Positions 50,097 through 61,539 are shown, counted from the first letter of the stretch. The stretch: DNA of 64,000 nucleotides from Palaemon carinicauda (GCF_036898095.1 NC_090757.1:64101081-64165080), one strand, 5' to 3'. The notes: generated by a model from the letters alone, not told the origin. Made by a program: numbers and translations.

Positions 50097-51920
50097 CTGC
50101 TTTCGTCTTCAGGCAGTAGGAGCCAGACTACGTAACTTCTGGCGAGCGTGGGAGAAGAAGGGAGCAGACCTTTGGTCAGTACAACTTCTGAAGGAGGGTT
50201 ACAAAATCCCTTTTATAGGGAAACCTCCTTTAGTTTTAGCTCCAGTAGATCTCTTTCCCAGATACAGAGAGGAGTCAAAGAGGCTGACTTCACAACTCCA
50301 AGTGTCTCTTTGTTAGAGAAGGGGGCCATAGAGAGGATGCGGGACTTGCGGTCACCAGGCTTCTACAACCGCCTGTTCCTGGTTCCCAAGAACTCGGGGG
50401 GGATGGCGTCCAGTCCTGGACGTAAGTACACTCAACGCGTTTGTCCAGAAGACGAAGTTCTCCATGGAGACATCAAAGTCAGTCCTTGCAGCAGTAAGAA
50501 AGGGCGACTGGATGGTCTTATTAGACCTCCAGGACGCTTACTTTCACCTCCCCATTCATCTTAGCTTCAAGCATTATGTGAGGTTCGTCTTCAAGGAGGA
50601 AGTGTTTCAGTTTCGAGCCCTGTGTTTCGGTCTCAGCACCGCCCCTCAAATTTTCACGAAACTAATGTTCAATGTAGCAAGAATACTGCACTCATGAGGC
50701 ATCAGAGCCTCCCTGTATCTAGACGATTGGCTTCTCAGAGCTCACTCCTACGATCACTGCCTGAAGGATCTTCAGATAACTTTGAGACTAACAGAAGAAT
50801 TGTGTCTTATCAACAGGGACAAGTCTCTTCTGACACCATCATAAAAGATACTTTATTTGGGGATGGTGATTCAGAGTCGAGTTTTTCGGGCTTTTCCGTC
50901 TCCCTTAAGGACAGAGCAAGCCATCTTGAAACTCCAATCTTTTCTAAAGAAGCAGAAGTGTTCTGCAAGGAAGTGGATGAGTCTGTTGGGAACCCTCTCC
51001 TCGTTGGAACAGTTTGTTTCCCTAGGAAGGCTGAATCTTCGTCCTCTCCAATTCCACCTCAATCATCATTGGAACAAGAAGAAAGATCTAGAGACGATGT
51101 GCATTCCCATTACGGAATCCATAAGAAGTTGCCTTCAGTGGTGGAACGATCCGGACAGGTTTCAAGAAGGTCACCCCTTAGAACAGAAGAACCCAGACCT
51201 TGTGTTGTGTTCCGATGCCTCGGACTCGGGGTGGGGAGCAACACTGGGCAAGTTGGAAGTTTCGGGGTTGTGGACAGAGGTTCAGAAGAGCTTCCACATC
51301 AACCAAAAGGAACTGTTAGCATTCCTGTTGGCCCTCAGAAGCTTCGAAGGGTCAGTTCTGAACAAAGTGGTGCAGGTCAATGCCGACAACACCACAGCAT
51401 TGGCTTACATAGCCAAGCAAGGCAGAACCCACTCGATGTCCCTTTACGAGACTGCGAGGAATCTTCTCATCTGGGCAAAGGAAAGGAATGTAGTCCTTGT
51501 ATCAAGGTTCATTCAGGGGGAGAAGAACGTGATGGCAGACAGCCTCAGCAGGAGAGGTCAAATGTGGACACTCCATCAAGAAGTCTGCAAGAATCTGTAG
51601 CGATTTTGGGGTCGCCCTTGCATAGACCTTTTCGCGACATCGAAGACAAAGAGGCTAGAGACTTATTGCTCCCCAGTGCCAGATCTCGAAGCAGTCCACA
51701 TAGATCCTTTCCTGTTAGATTGGTCCAATCTGGACGTGTACGCTTTTCCACCGTTCAAGATCTTTTACGAAGTGTTACAAAAGTTTGTGTCACACAAAGG
51801 GACCAGAATGACTCTAGTGGCCCCCTTTTGGCCCTCAAGAGAATGGTTCACAGAGGTACTGGAATGGATGGTGGACACTCCAAGAAGCCTTCCATTAAGA
51901 GTAGATTTACTCAGTTAACC
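50097..51920 (+). pseudogene. pol: DIRS-C2 reverse transcriptase-RNase H, broken
   Basis: Pieces: 50044-50316 (VGARLRNFWRAWEKKGAD, KPPLVLAPVDLFPRYREE), 50464-50697 (METSKSVLAAVRKGDW, LLDLQDAYFHLPIH, LCFGLSTAPQIF), YLDDWLL at about 50720 after a TGA at about 50696, 50857-51600 (LCSDASDSGWGATL, NADNTTALAYIAKQG, LSRRGQM) and 51676-51918 (DWSNLDVYAFPPFKI). Catalytic motifs remain recognisable despite stops and shifts. Confidence 0.88.
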
Positions 51921-51924
51921 CCAC

Positions 51925-53042
51925 TTGGAAAGGTACCATCAAAGTCTCCAAACTCTTCATCTAAGTGCCTTCAGACTATCGAAAAACTCACGAGAGCTAG
52001 AGGTTTTTCGAAGGAGGCAGCTAGGGCTATTGCAAGAGCAAGAAGGACTTCGACCATCAGGGTTTATCAGTCCAAGTGGGAGGTTTTTAGAGAATGGTGC
52101 AGAGTCAACTCTGTTTTATGTTTCCTCATCCAGTACCTCTATAGCTCAAATTGCTGACTTCCTGTTATACCTTCGAAGGAAGTTCAATTTTTCATCCTCT
52201 ACCATCAAGGTATACAAGAGTATGTTAGCAACCGTATTCAGGCCAACACTCGGACCTTTCTAATGTTAAAGACCTACATGAACTTCTCAAATTGTTTGAA
52301 ACATCAAAGCAACAGCACCAGGATTCACCAGCTTGGAATCTGGATATAGTCCTGAAGTTCATTATGAGTGACAGGTTTGAGCCCTTGCATTCAGCTTCAT
52401 TTAAGGACCTCCGATGAAGACTCTATTTTTGGTCAGTCTGGCGACAGCTAAAAGAGTCTGTGGGATTCATGCTTTTAGTTAAAACGTTGGTTTTTTCGAG
52501 ATGATAAAGCTATCGGCTCATTGCAGTTAGGCTTTCTCGCCAAGAATTAATGCCCTTCTCAACCTTGGCCCATGGCTTTTGAGTTTCCGAACCTTTCGGA
52601 TGTGGTTGGAGAGGAGTTGGAGAAGGGTCCTGTGTCCAGTAAGAGCCCTGAAGTTCTACCTGGACAGAACGAAAGAGTTGCGAGGCAAGGCAGAAGCTCT
52701 TTGGTGCTCGGTCTAGAAGCCCTCGTTACAGAGGTCGAAGAAGGCACTTTCATTCTTCATCAGGCTCTTTATAAGAGAAATTCATGCACATTGCAGTAAG
52801 GCAGACCTCAAGCTTTTAAAAGTCAGACGCATGAAGTTAGAACTGTAGCAACTTCGGTGGCCTTCAGTCAGAATAGATCGTTGCAGAGCATTATGGACAC
52901 AACCTTTTGGAGGAGTAAATCTGTGTTCGCTTCACATTATTTAAAATGTGTCCAGACTCTTTATGAGGACTGCTTTACTCTGGGACCATTCGTAGCAACG
53001 AGCGCAGTAGTGGGGGAAGGATCCACCACTACATTCCCATAA
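51925..53042 (+). pseudogene. DIRS-C2 tyrosine recombinase, broken
   Basis: LTRARGFSKEAARAIARARR and YQSKWEVFREWC at about 51985-52110, SSTSIAQIADFLLYLRRKF in a new frame at 52130, AKRVCGIHAF with the catalytic Arg near 52450, a degraded HEVR region near 52830 (THEVRTVATSVAF), and HYLKCVQTLYEDCF with the Tyr near 52945. At least four frame changes. Confidence 0.87.
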
Positions 53043-53084
53043 TCCTAATACCCTTTTCTTCCACAATCATTGATTTTAGTCAGG

Positions 53085-53268
53085 TGGTCAATTTGTTCCT
53101 TGAGAGCACCCGGAACAAGGGTATTGGAGGAGGTCCTGTCACATAGAGGTTTTTAGACCGGTTTGACAGCTCTTAGAGGTCTTCAGCCCCCTGGGTGGAT
53201 CGCTGGATCTCATAAGGAAAGCGGATATAATGAAAGAATTCATTGAAGTCAGCTTCCTTATCAGGTAC
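53085..53268 (+). other. DIRS-C2 conserved 3' untranslated block
   Basis: GTCAGGTGGTCA, TTGAGAGCACCCGGAACA, GGAGGTCCTGTCA and CTTCCTTATCAGGTACG match C1 and, more loosely, A/B. Confidence 0.65.
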
Positions 53269-53351
53269 GAACCCTTAAGCTTGTTTATTAACTCTTAAGT
53301 AAAATTCCAACAATGTTGGCTGTCTCTGACCCTCCACCAAAGGTGTCAATC

Positions 53352-53448
53352 AGCTATATATATAACTACTGGCTAAGTTAGATGTTTAAAAATGATATTT
53401 TCATAATAAGATAAATTTTTGAACGTACTTACCCAGTAGTTATATATA
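53352..53448 (+). repeat. DIRS-C2 ICR
   Basis: AGCTATATATATAACTACTGG...GATGTTTAAA joined to ATGATATTTTCATAATAAGA...CCAGTAGTTATATA: complements of the left and right ends. Confidence 0.9.
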
Positions 53449-53486
53449 ATTTAATTCCCACCCTCCTCCCCTCTAGAGACTATGGG

Positions 53487-53680
53487 CAAGGAAGTTCTGA
53501 GGAATCATGGAATGGTTCTAGGTACCTCGCTAGAGGGCGCGCAGGTGGTACACTTGGCTACCCAATCTGCGATTGCCGCGAGTTTTGAAATTTCTGCCGG
53601 ACGTCAGGGACGTATGGCTATATATATAACTACCGGGTAAGTATGTTCAAAAATTTATTTTATTATGAAAATATAATTTT
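53487..53680 (-). repeat. DIRS-C2 right ITR
   Basis: Inverted partner of the left ITR. Ends TATGTTCAAAAATTTATTTT and AATATAATTTT near 53680. Confidence 0.87.
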
Positions 53681-55389
53681 GTACGACATATTCATTTATA
53701 TGAAGTTCTTCTCCAGCTGCTTGTTCTAATTGATACATTAAATTTTTTAGAAAATTACAATTTTCATATTTTCTTTCGCTTCAGCAATATCGGGTCCTTA
53801 GTAAAGGAATTGAGCCCTCTAAAAGTAAGTGGTAGGAAATCCAGGTTGCCACGTTAGGAAGTATAGTTTTCAGTTATTTCCGTTGACCGGGCTATTGCAC
53901 TAGCTCAAAAGGCACTCAGATTGTTTACATACTACATTGTGGTTTAGGTAGCACTTATTACCTGGAATGTTCATGGGAATTATTTCTGGGAGATTATGAT
54001 CCACTTTCCCTTTGTGTGTCATGTCAGGGTAATTTGGAGATTTAAGATTGTGAAAAGTGCATTCCACTTTCAGTATAACTCTTGGAAAAAGGTGTTACAA
54101 TGGTTACCAATTAAGTCAAGAGTTCTTTCGCGAAAGGAACTTACTGTTAGGTCAGGAAAGAAGGCAGGAAATACTGGGCTACTTGATTATAGTGGGATGA
54201 CGACAATATTGACCCGCTTCCACCTATAGACAACACAATTCAGCCATCTTTTGAAAGTGATGAGCTTCACAAACTCTTGACATCACTGGCTCCCTTTATT
54301 AAACTTCAGAAGTCCAGTGAATCCTCCTTTAGTCTTGGTAATTCTTGTCCTTCTCAACCCATTGCCAAACTTAACCCAACACCCCCAAAGTCAATCTAAT
54401 TAATAGCATTTCATTCAGTAATGGTTCTGAACGTATGCTGCCTCGAAATCTGTGCATACATTAGTTCTTCTGCTGTTAAACCCTTGCTATACCACAATTC
54501 TAGTTGCTCTATAAGACTAAACTAGACTGTGAGGTAGAAGACTAAATGGGTTGACTTAATCGTATATCCTTTCATTAGCTAAAGTAAGCACTTCACCAAT
54601 CTCATATTATTTAAGTGGATGGCATGGCTTATGTTATGATGATGCCCTTAAAATTCTGAGAAGTGAATGAAGTTTCATCTAATTTGGATTGCTTTCATAA
54701 TGATTCAGTAGACAGTATTCACCATTTTCTTGCAGGCTCGGCAACTAGCTCGTATCACATAAAGTTAACCATACGCGAGTAAATCTAAATCTAATATGAA
54801 TCTACGTGTTTTTACTGATATGTACTCCCTTTTCATAAGGTAAACAAATGGATAAATCAGCCGATGTTAATTCCAATTCTCCATTCAGTATTGCCTTTTC
54901 TATTTTAATATAACCTTATTGTTGAAATTTACCCTAATAGTGGTTTAAGGTAAGTTTGGAAATTTCTATTCCTACCACATTGGAGAAAGGGACTATTTCC
55001 ATGGCAGTTTTCACTCCTCTACTTTGCAACTTCGTTATGAATAGATTCAAAGAATTGTTGTCTTGGGTTCAGAAAAAGACTGGAGATTCAGATTCTCATT
55101 TATTGCTTAGACCCTCTTTAACATAAGAGATGTGGTAATTTATATTAGACTAACCAGTGACCTGACCTCGTTTTGTTTTGTAAAAGAAAATCTGAATTCA
55201 GTTCATGCATTTCATTGTTATCACTATCAGTTAGAATGAATAGGGCGTTTAAAGTTTCATTAAATTGTTCAATAAGTTTTAAATAATTGTAAAGTCAATA
55301 GTTCTCATGTGTAAGATTAATCAGCTACCTAACTTTATTTGATATAATACCATCGTTGAAGTTCATTCATCATGCTAATACATACATCA
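53681..55389. other. Unassigned intronic stretch
   Basis: No repeat family recognised. One short coding-looking frame lies at 54193-54399 (separate entry). A plus-strand ORF at 53996-54229 overlaps it in another frame and may be an upstream, frame-shifted part of the same degraded sequence. The rest is AT-rich without structure I can name. Confidence 0.4.
54193..54399 (+). pseudogene. Short coding-looking frame, unknown
   Basis: 68 codons starting after TTGATTATAG, which could be a splice acceptor, and ending in TAA. The reading DDDNIDPLPPIDNTIQPSFE is acidic and low in stops, and is followed by ESDELHKLLTSLAPFIKLQK. The preceding ORF (53996-54229) contains FQYNSWKKVLQWLPIK. I do not recognise a family. 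It may be a decayed transposase C-terminus, a terminal exon or chance. Confidence 0.3.
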
Positions 55390-56077
55390 CATACATATAC
55401 CAAGGCACTTCCCCAATTTTGGGGGGTAGCCAACATCAAACAAATGAAACAAAAAAGGGGACCTCTTCTCTCTACGTTTCTCCCAGCCTGACAAGGGACT
55501 CGACTGAGTTCGGCTGGTACTGCTATGGTGCCACAGCCCGCCCTCCCCCGTTATCCATCACAGATGAAGCTTCATCACGCTGAATCCCCTACTGCTGCTA
55601 CCTCCGCGGTCATCCAAGGCACTGGAGGAAGCAGCAAGGCCTACCGGAACTCCGTCACAATCGCTCGCCATTCATTCCTATTTCTAGCACTCTCTCTAGC
55701 CTCTCTAACATCTATCCTCCTATCACCCAGAGCTTCCTTCACTCCATCCATCCACCCAAACCTTGGCCTTTCTCCTGTACTTCTCCCATCAACTCTTGCA
55801 TTCATCACCTTCTTTAGCAGACATTCATTTTCCATTCCCTCAAAATGGATAAACCACTTCAACACATTCATATTCACTCTAGCTGCTAACTCATTTCTTA
55901 CACCCGTTCTCATCCTCACTACTTCGTTCCTAACCCTATCTACTCGAGATACACCAGCCATACTCCTTAGACACTTCATCTCAAACACATTCAATTTCTG
56001 TCTCTCCGTCACTTTCATTCCCCACAACTCCGATCCATACATCACAGTTGGTACAATCACTTTCTCATACAGGCAAA
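55390..56077 (-). mobile_element. RTE-like LINE 3' fragment
   Basis: Same family as 27003-28345. The 3' UTR (55390-55640) shares CAAGGCACTTCCCC, AATTTTGGGGGGTAGCC and AAAAAAGGGGACCTCT. The coding part 55641-56077 shares VIVPTVMYGSELWGMK through RNEWRAIVTEFR and is open. 5'-truncated at about 56077. The 3' terminus runs into a CATA-rich stretch (55366-55394). Confidence 0.9.
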
Positions 56078-56139
56078 TGAAAATCATTAATGCATGATCT
56101 GCCAGATAATTTACTAATGGCATTTTGTTGCTAAGAATA

Positions 56140-56355
56140 TATATGTGTAGTGTTATTTAAAGGGCATAAAAGCCCTCGTCCTTTGATTAGGGAGATTACT
56201 TTGCCGCGAGCTGGAATCGGTCGTTGAAAATGTATAACAAGCTGTTATCTGACCGGTGAGGGAACGGGGCTTTGATCAGAGTACAGTATTACCCTTAGGA
56301 TTAACTCAGGTTTGTATAGCCAGGAAAAAATACAAATTACTTTAAAAAATTTGTA
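56140..56355 (+). repeat. DIRS right-end remnant
   Basis: Ends CAGGTTTGTATAGCCAGGAA followed by AAAATACAAATT, the D-type right terminus. The inner part (CCCTCGTCCTTTGATTAGGG) is like the 56640 remnant. Finishes 113 bp before the NAA10 acceptor. Confidence 0.65.
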
Positions 56356-56468
56356 GTGTTAGGTCTGGGTGCATGAATTATTTTCCTAGTTGACTTTTTA
56401 ACCATCTTCAATTTTTCCTTTTGTGAGATTATCATTTCATGAAAATAATTTCTTATATTTGTTTTCAG

Positions 56469-56609
56469 GCGTCTTGGATTGGCCCAGAAACTTATGGATC
56501 AGACTGCAAGAGCAATGGTTGAGTGCTTTAATGCAAAATATGTTTCTCTTCATGTAAGGAAATCAAATAGAGCGGCTCTCAATCTTTACACAAATACATT
56601 GAAATTCAC
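56469..56609 (+). CDS. NAA10: NAA10 (N-alpha-acetyltransferase 10) internal exon
   Basis: A 141-base exon with acceptor TTTGTTTTCAG|GCG and donor TTCAC|GTAAGT. Joined in phase to 32376-32459, it reads [17 protein letters not shown], then [18 protein letters not shown] and [12 protein letters not shown], matching residues about 82-129 of animal NAA10. RRLGLA is the R/Q-x-x-G-x-A acetyl-CoA pyrophosphate-binding motif of GNAT enzymes and is split by the intron. No stop or frame damage, so the gene looks alive. The next expected exon (ISEVEPKYYADGEDA-like) was not found up to 64000. Confidence 0.96.
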
Positions 56610-56634
56610 GTAAGTTATAAATGCATTGTTTCTT

Positions 56635-57735
56635 GTTACGAGCATACAAACCTTTTGTCCTTTAAATTAGACAAATGTCTTTAGTGGAGCTGGGACAGTT
56701 GTTTACAAGAGATGGTGCTGGGTGGCGATTGTAGAGTACCTTACAAACACGCATACACACGCTAGTCCTGTTAGAAGCTCTTCAATTTTGTCTTTTGCTG
56801 CAACGAGTATAATTGTATTTTTGGGACCTAATCGCAGGCTCTGATCTCTTTCTTCTTTGCAGAAAGCGAATGCTGCCCATTAATATGTGATGGATTTGAA
56901 GCTAGAGACTCGTACTTGCTAATGGAAAAGGGGGATGCTACATCTGGTTTATTGCAAAACTTGCTGTTGGTCCACACGCTCTTTGCCTTTTGTATGGGGC
57001 ATGATTGTCCGCAATCATCCCAGTGTGAGAGTTTCCGTAAAGTTATGCTTTGATCCTGAGAGGGAAGAGTTACTAGCTAGGTCCTGGGTTCATTAAATCA
57101 GTAGTACAGGCCCCACCTTAGCTTTTAAGAGGAATTTCTCAGTCAACCATGTGTTGGAGTCTGGGGTGTGGAAATGCCAAACAACCTTCACAGTGTTGTA
57201 CTTACCATAATAGACCCACAGTCCCTCGACACTGTTGTTCTTGGTTCTGTGGTGGCTGCTCAAGTAGTTATGTGGCCAGCTCAGCTCCCACACATTACAG
57301 TAAGCATCTTGTCTATAGTAACATAGATGTAAGGCTAGAATAAAAAGGTAGAATGACTGGCTCTTTTCCTAATTTTTTTCCCCTAACCTTGGGAACAAAT
57401 TGTTACTCTTTGGATTTGACTTACTGGTGGTAAGCTACACTTCTTATCTCTAATCTTTTGAATCTAGACAAGTATTGTCCTTATTCTTCTTAAATGGGGG
57501 AGAGGATGATTGGATGTAAACCAATAATCGAAGGTAAAGGGTTGCTGGAGTCAGCTCCTTTGCTCTTGTATAGGACCAGGTAGACTGGCACCAGGGAAGA
57601 AAAAGAAACAACCACTTTGGTTCTAGGGGGACGAAAGGTTTGTATACAGCTAGGTACAAATAAGAAATTTAGGAAATGATTTTTATTTGTCTTAGCTTAT
57701 ACAAACCTGTGTCCTTTAAGTTGAATTGTTCTGTA
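56635..57735 (+). mobile_element. Internally deleted DIRS-D-like remnant
   Basis: The left ITR start (CATACAAACCTTTTGTCCTTT, about 56647) is close to a degraded recombinase end (57109-57290) and an ICR-like joint at 57634-57720 (AAGGTTTGTATACAGC ... ACAAACCTGTGTCCTTTAAG). Gag, RT and the right ITR are missing. It begins about 30 bp after the NAA10 donor. Confidence 0.7.
57109..57290 (+). pseudogene. DIRS-D-like recombinase C-terminal remnant
   Basis: Reads FKRNFSVNHVLESGVWKCQT-TFTVLYL, aligned with FKKNFSVAQVLQAGVWKRQT-TFTAHYLKN of DIRS-D1 (39395 onward), then stops and VLWWLL. Catalytic HxxR is not preserved. Confidence 0.75.
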
Positions 57736-57925
57736 ACTGGAATACAAACCTACGTTATTTATGGGGGTATTACTTTTGGCGAAAAGTAAAGTGGTGTACA
57801 GTCACAGGTGTGTGAGAGAGGGGTAGCAAGTAAACACCTCCTCCCCGCTAACTAGTGGTATAGGTGGTTAACCTTCACGAAAAGTCTAATGGCTCGTCTT
57901 TCAGCTTCGCCGAAAGTAATCTTCC
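57716..57925. repeat. Fold-back of two DIRS-D-type ITR ends
   Basis: 57732-57780 carries a left-end type sequence (ATACAAACCTACGTTATTTA ... ATTACTTTTGGCGAA). 57785-57915 carries a right-ITR type sequence (CACAGGTGTGTGAGAG, CCCGCTAACTAG) ending TTCGCCGAAAGTAAT, the inverse of the start. No coding part lies between. Confidence 0.65.
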
Positions 57926-58370
57926 CTCCCACTTTTATGTGGGGTCGATGTTTCTGGCCAGCGTTCTCCATCTACCTCTGTCCCACACCTCATCACCGGT
58001 TAATTCCTTTGATCGAATGTCATCCTTGATACACCCACCTTCGCTTTGGTCTCCCTCTCCTTCTCGTTCCCTGTACCTCAATTTCCATTACTCTCCTCCC
58101 AATATACTGTTTATCTCTTCTCATGACATGATCGTACCACCTCAAGTCTACTTTCTTGGATCTTATCTGATAGTTTTCTAACTCCTGTGGTACCCCTAAT
58201 TACCTCATTCCGTATCTTATCTCTTCTTGTCACCCCACACATCCATCTCAACATTCTCATCTCTGCCACATCCATCTTCTTCTCCTCTGTCTTCTCTATT
58301 GCCCACGTCTCCGCTCCATACATCATTGCCGGTCTCAGAACTGTCCTGTGTACTTTACCTTTCAACTTAG
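57926..58370 (-). mobile_element. Second LINE-type fragment (RTE-like C-terminus)
   Basis: 58365-58111 reads HRTVLRPAMMYGAETWAIEK, MRMLRWMCGVTRRDKIRNE and KIQESRL, the C-terminal region of another RTE-like LINE family. A frameshift follows at about 58120 and the sequence continues degraded to about 57930. Confidence 0.8.
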
Positions 58371-58374
58371 GCCC

Positions 58375-58376
<2 letters not shown>

Positions 58377-58433
<57 letters not shown>
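58377..58433. repeat. TTA microsatellite
   Basis: About 19 uninterrupted TTA units, the 3' tail of the adjoining minus-strand LINE read on the plus strand. Confidence 0.97.
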
Positions 58434-58434
<1 letters not shown>

Positions 58435-60690
58435 TAGCCAAGCTACAACCCTAGTTGGAAAAGCAAGATGCTATAAGCCCAAGGGCTCCAACAGGGGAAA
58501 ATAGCCCAGTGAGGAAAGGAAATAAGGAAATCAATAAATGATGAGAATAAATTAACAATAAATCATACTAAAAACAGTAACAGCGTCAAAACAGATATTT
58601 CCTATATAAACTATTAACAACGTCAAAAACAGATATGTCATATATAAACAATAAAAAGACTCGTGTCAGCCTGGTCAACATAAAAACATTTGCTCCAACT
58701 TTGAACTTTTGAAGTTCTACTGATTCAACTACCCAATTAGGAAGATTATTCCACAACTTGGTAACAGCTGGAATAAAGCTTCTAGAATACTCTGTAGTAT
58801 TGAGCCTCATGATGGAGAAGGCCTGGCTATTAGAATTAACTGCCTGCCTAGTATTACGAACAGGATAGAATTGTCCAGGGAGATCTGAATGTAAAGGATG
58901 GTCAGAGTTATGAAAAATCTTATGCAACATGCATAATGAACTAATTGAATGACGGTGCCAAAGATTAATATCTAGATCAGGAATAAGAAATTTAATAGAC
59001 CGTAAGTTTCTGTCCAACAAATTAAGATGAGAATCAGCAGCTGAACACCAGACAGGAGAACAATACTCAAAACAAGGTAGAATGAAAGAATTAAAACACT
59101 TCTACAGAATAGATTGATCACCGAAAATCTTGAAAGACTTTCTCAATAAGCCAATTTTTTTGTGCAATTGAAGAAGACACAGACCTAATGTGTTTCTCAA
59201 AAGTAAATTTGCTATCGAGAATTACACCTAAAATTTTAAAAGTGTCATACAAATTTAAAGAAACATTATCAATACTGAGATCCGGATGTTGAGGAGCCAC
59301 CGTCCTTGACCTACTTACAATCATACTTTGAGTTTTGTTAGGATTCAACTTCATACCCCATAATTTGCACCATGCACTAATTTTAGATAAATCTCTATTA
59401 AGGGATTCACCAACCCCAGATCTACATTCAGGGGATGGAATTGATGCAAAGAGAGTAGCATCATCTGCATATGCAACAAGCTTGTTTTCTAGGCCAAACC
59501 ACATGTCATGTGTATATAGTATGAAAAGTAATGGGCCAAGAACACTACCCTGTGGAACACCGGATATCACATTCCTATGCTCACTATGGTGCCCATCAAC
59601 AACAACTCTTTGAGATCTATTACTTAAAAAATCAATAATAATGCTAAGAAACGACCCACCCACTCTCAACTGTTTCAGTTTGAAAACAAGGGCCGCATGA
59701 TTAACACGGTCAAAGGCAGCTCTAAAATCAAGGCCAATCATACGAACTTCCTGACCACAATCAAGGGATTTCTGTACAGCATTGGAGATTGTAAGAAGGG
59801 CATCACATGCTCCAAGGCCTTTACGAAAACCAAATTGCAAACTAGGGAGTAGATGATTACCTTCAGCAAACCTATTAAGATGTTTTGCCAGAGGACGTTC
59901 AAAAATTTTAGATAATATGGGAGTTATGGAAATTGGGCGGTAATCAGTGGGACTTGAGCTACCACAAACACATTTACATAGAGGAGTAACATTACCACTT
60001 CTCCAACAAATGCTAAAAGCTCCTGTTCTTGCTAACTTGCGCAAAATAACAGATAACTTTGGAGCTAAGAAATCTGCTGTCTTTATAAAAAACAAAGGAA
60101 AAATACCATTTGGGTCTACACCTCCATAAGCATCAAGATCCATCAACAGAGCTTTAATCTTACGAGATCGAAAGGCTAAACTAGTTAGTTTAGCCTCAGG
60201 AAAACAGGAGTGAGGAAGTTCAAGTTTTTCATTACTCTGTTTACTGTCAAAAACATCAGCCAAAAAGGTTGCCTTTTCCTTTGGACAGAGTGACTGAGCC
60301 ATCTGGTTTAAGTAAAGGAGGAACTGTTGCATCTACACCAAAGAGTGCAGATTTAAGGGTAGACCACCATTTATGTTCCTGAGTTGTACCAGAAAGCGTT
60401 TCTTTTATGGATAAATTGTACTCCTTTTCAGTTGAGTCATAAACTCTCTGAGCAAAAGCTCGAAGCTGAGTATAGTTGTTCCAGGTCAAATCTGATCTGT
60501 TACTCTTCCAAAGGTGATAGTCCTCCTGCTTCTCCAAATAAGCACGTCTACAATCATCATTGAACCACGGTTTGTCCTTCACTCGATGTCTTAGCACACG
60601 CGAAGGGATACGCCTATCAATTATGTTGACTAGATTCTCAATAGGAATCATTGACCCCTAAAATGAATCAGTTTAGTATATACTGTACAT
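58434..60690 (-). mobile_element. 5'-truncated Jockey/CR1-type LINE
   Basis: Contains a 3' tail with GGGCTTATAGCATCTTGC-type sequence (shared with 32500-32728 and 62700-62890), a TAA-repeat terminus, and an ORF2 remnant at 58586-60651. The endonuclease domain is missing. Clade is assigned by RT style only. Confidence 0.82.
58586..60651 (-). pseudogene. LINE ORF2 remnant (reverse transcriptase)
   Basis: 60651-60256: linker region KDKPWFNDDCRRAYLEKQED and EHKWWSTLKSALFG. 60332-59118 (404 aa): DYRPISITPILSKIFER, LDFRAAFDRVNH, ISGVPQGSVLGPLLF, LVAYADDATLFA (catalytic YADD) and LNPNKTQSM. A shift and a stop near 59115 lead to 59020-58586: LDINLWHRHSISSLCMLHK and FIPAVTKLWNNLPNWV. Two frame breaks. 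The long middle frame suggests a fairly young insertion. Confidence 0.87.
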
Positions 60691-61322
60691 GTAACTGGAA
60701 CTCTTAACTGCAACCAGTGTTAAGTTTAGCAGTAATCTGCTTGGGGTAGAGTTCTCTTGCGTGGGGGTACTCCTGGGCACACTATTTGATGTTATTTTTC
60801 TTCCTCCTGCTTCTTTTTTAAATTTTTTAGTTTTATATGAAAGATTTAGTTTAAAGTTATTGTACAGTGAGCCCTCGTTTATCGCGGTACATAGGTTCCA
60901 GACCCGACCGCGATAGGTGAAAATCCGCGAAGTAGTGACACCATATTTACGTATTTATTTAACATGTATATTCAGACTTTTAAAACCTTCCCTTGTACGT
61001 AGTTCTGTTAACAAACTACCCTTTAATGTACAGAACACTTAATGCATGTACTACAGTACCCTAAACTAAAACAGGCACAAATATTAAAGGCGATTTTATA
61101 TCATGCGTTTCCTAAACACGCCAAAAAGCACGATAAAAAATGGCAACCAATGTTTTGTTTACGTTTATCTCTGATCATAATGAAGAAACAAACGCATTTA
61201 GTGTACACATCTGTGTATAGGTTAGTTTTTGCATCGATTATATTGATTATACAGCATGTTGATTTTGTTATTACCAATGTTTTACTTAATTTTTCTTAGG
61301 ACTTCCAAATGAAATGTTTTTC

Positions 61323-61356
61323 TTTATGACGCCGCCTGAAACGACGGCGTCATAAA
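61323..61356. repeat. 12-bp stem hairpin
   Basis: TTTATGACGCCG and CGGCGTCATAAA are perfect inverse copies separated by 10 bases. Followed by a direct repeat of CGCTCAGTAAACAA. Confidence 0.9.
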
Positions 61357-61536
61357 GTACGCTCAGTAAACAACCACGCTCAGTAAACAAAGAAGGCATT
61401 TAACGCGCATGATGAAAGTGATGAATAATGATATTACAGTAAAAGCTTTTAGAAAATATGTTATTACAAATATTATTTACCGTATCTATATAGAATCATA
61501 CAGTACATACTGTACGTAGCAAAGCAGGAAAACAAT

Positions 61537-61539
<3 letters not shown>

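Larger units (their letters stand above)
46270..53680 (+). mobile_element. DIRS-C2: full-length but decayed DIRS element
   Basis: Left ITR about 46270-46450, gag with an expanded repeat, RT-RNase H, recombinase, 3' block (53085-53268), ICR (53352-53448) and right ITR (53487-53680). All three coding regions have frameshifts or stops. Its left end abuts the right end of DIRS-D1 with no spacer. A short duplication TTTTAAACAT lies at the joint (about 46270-46292). Confidence 0.9.
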
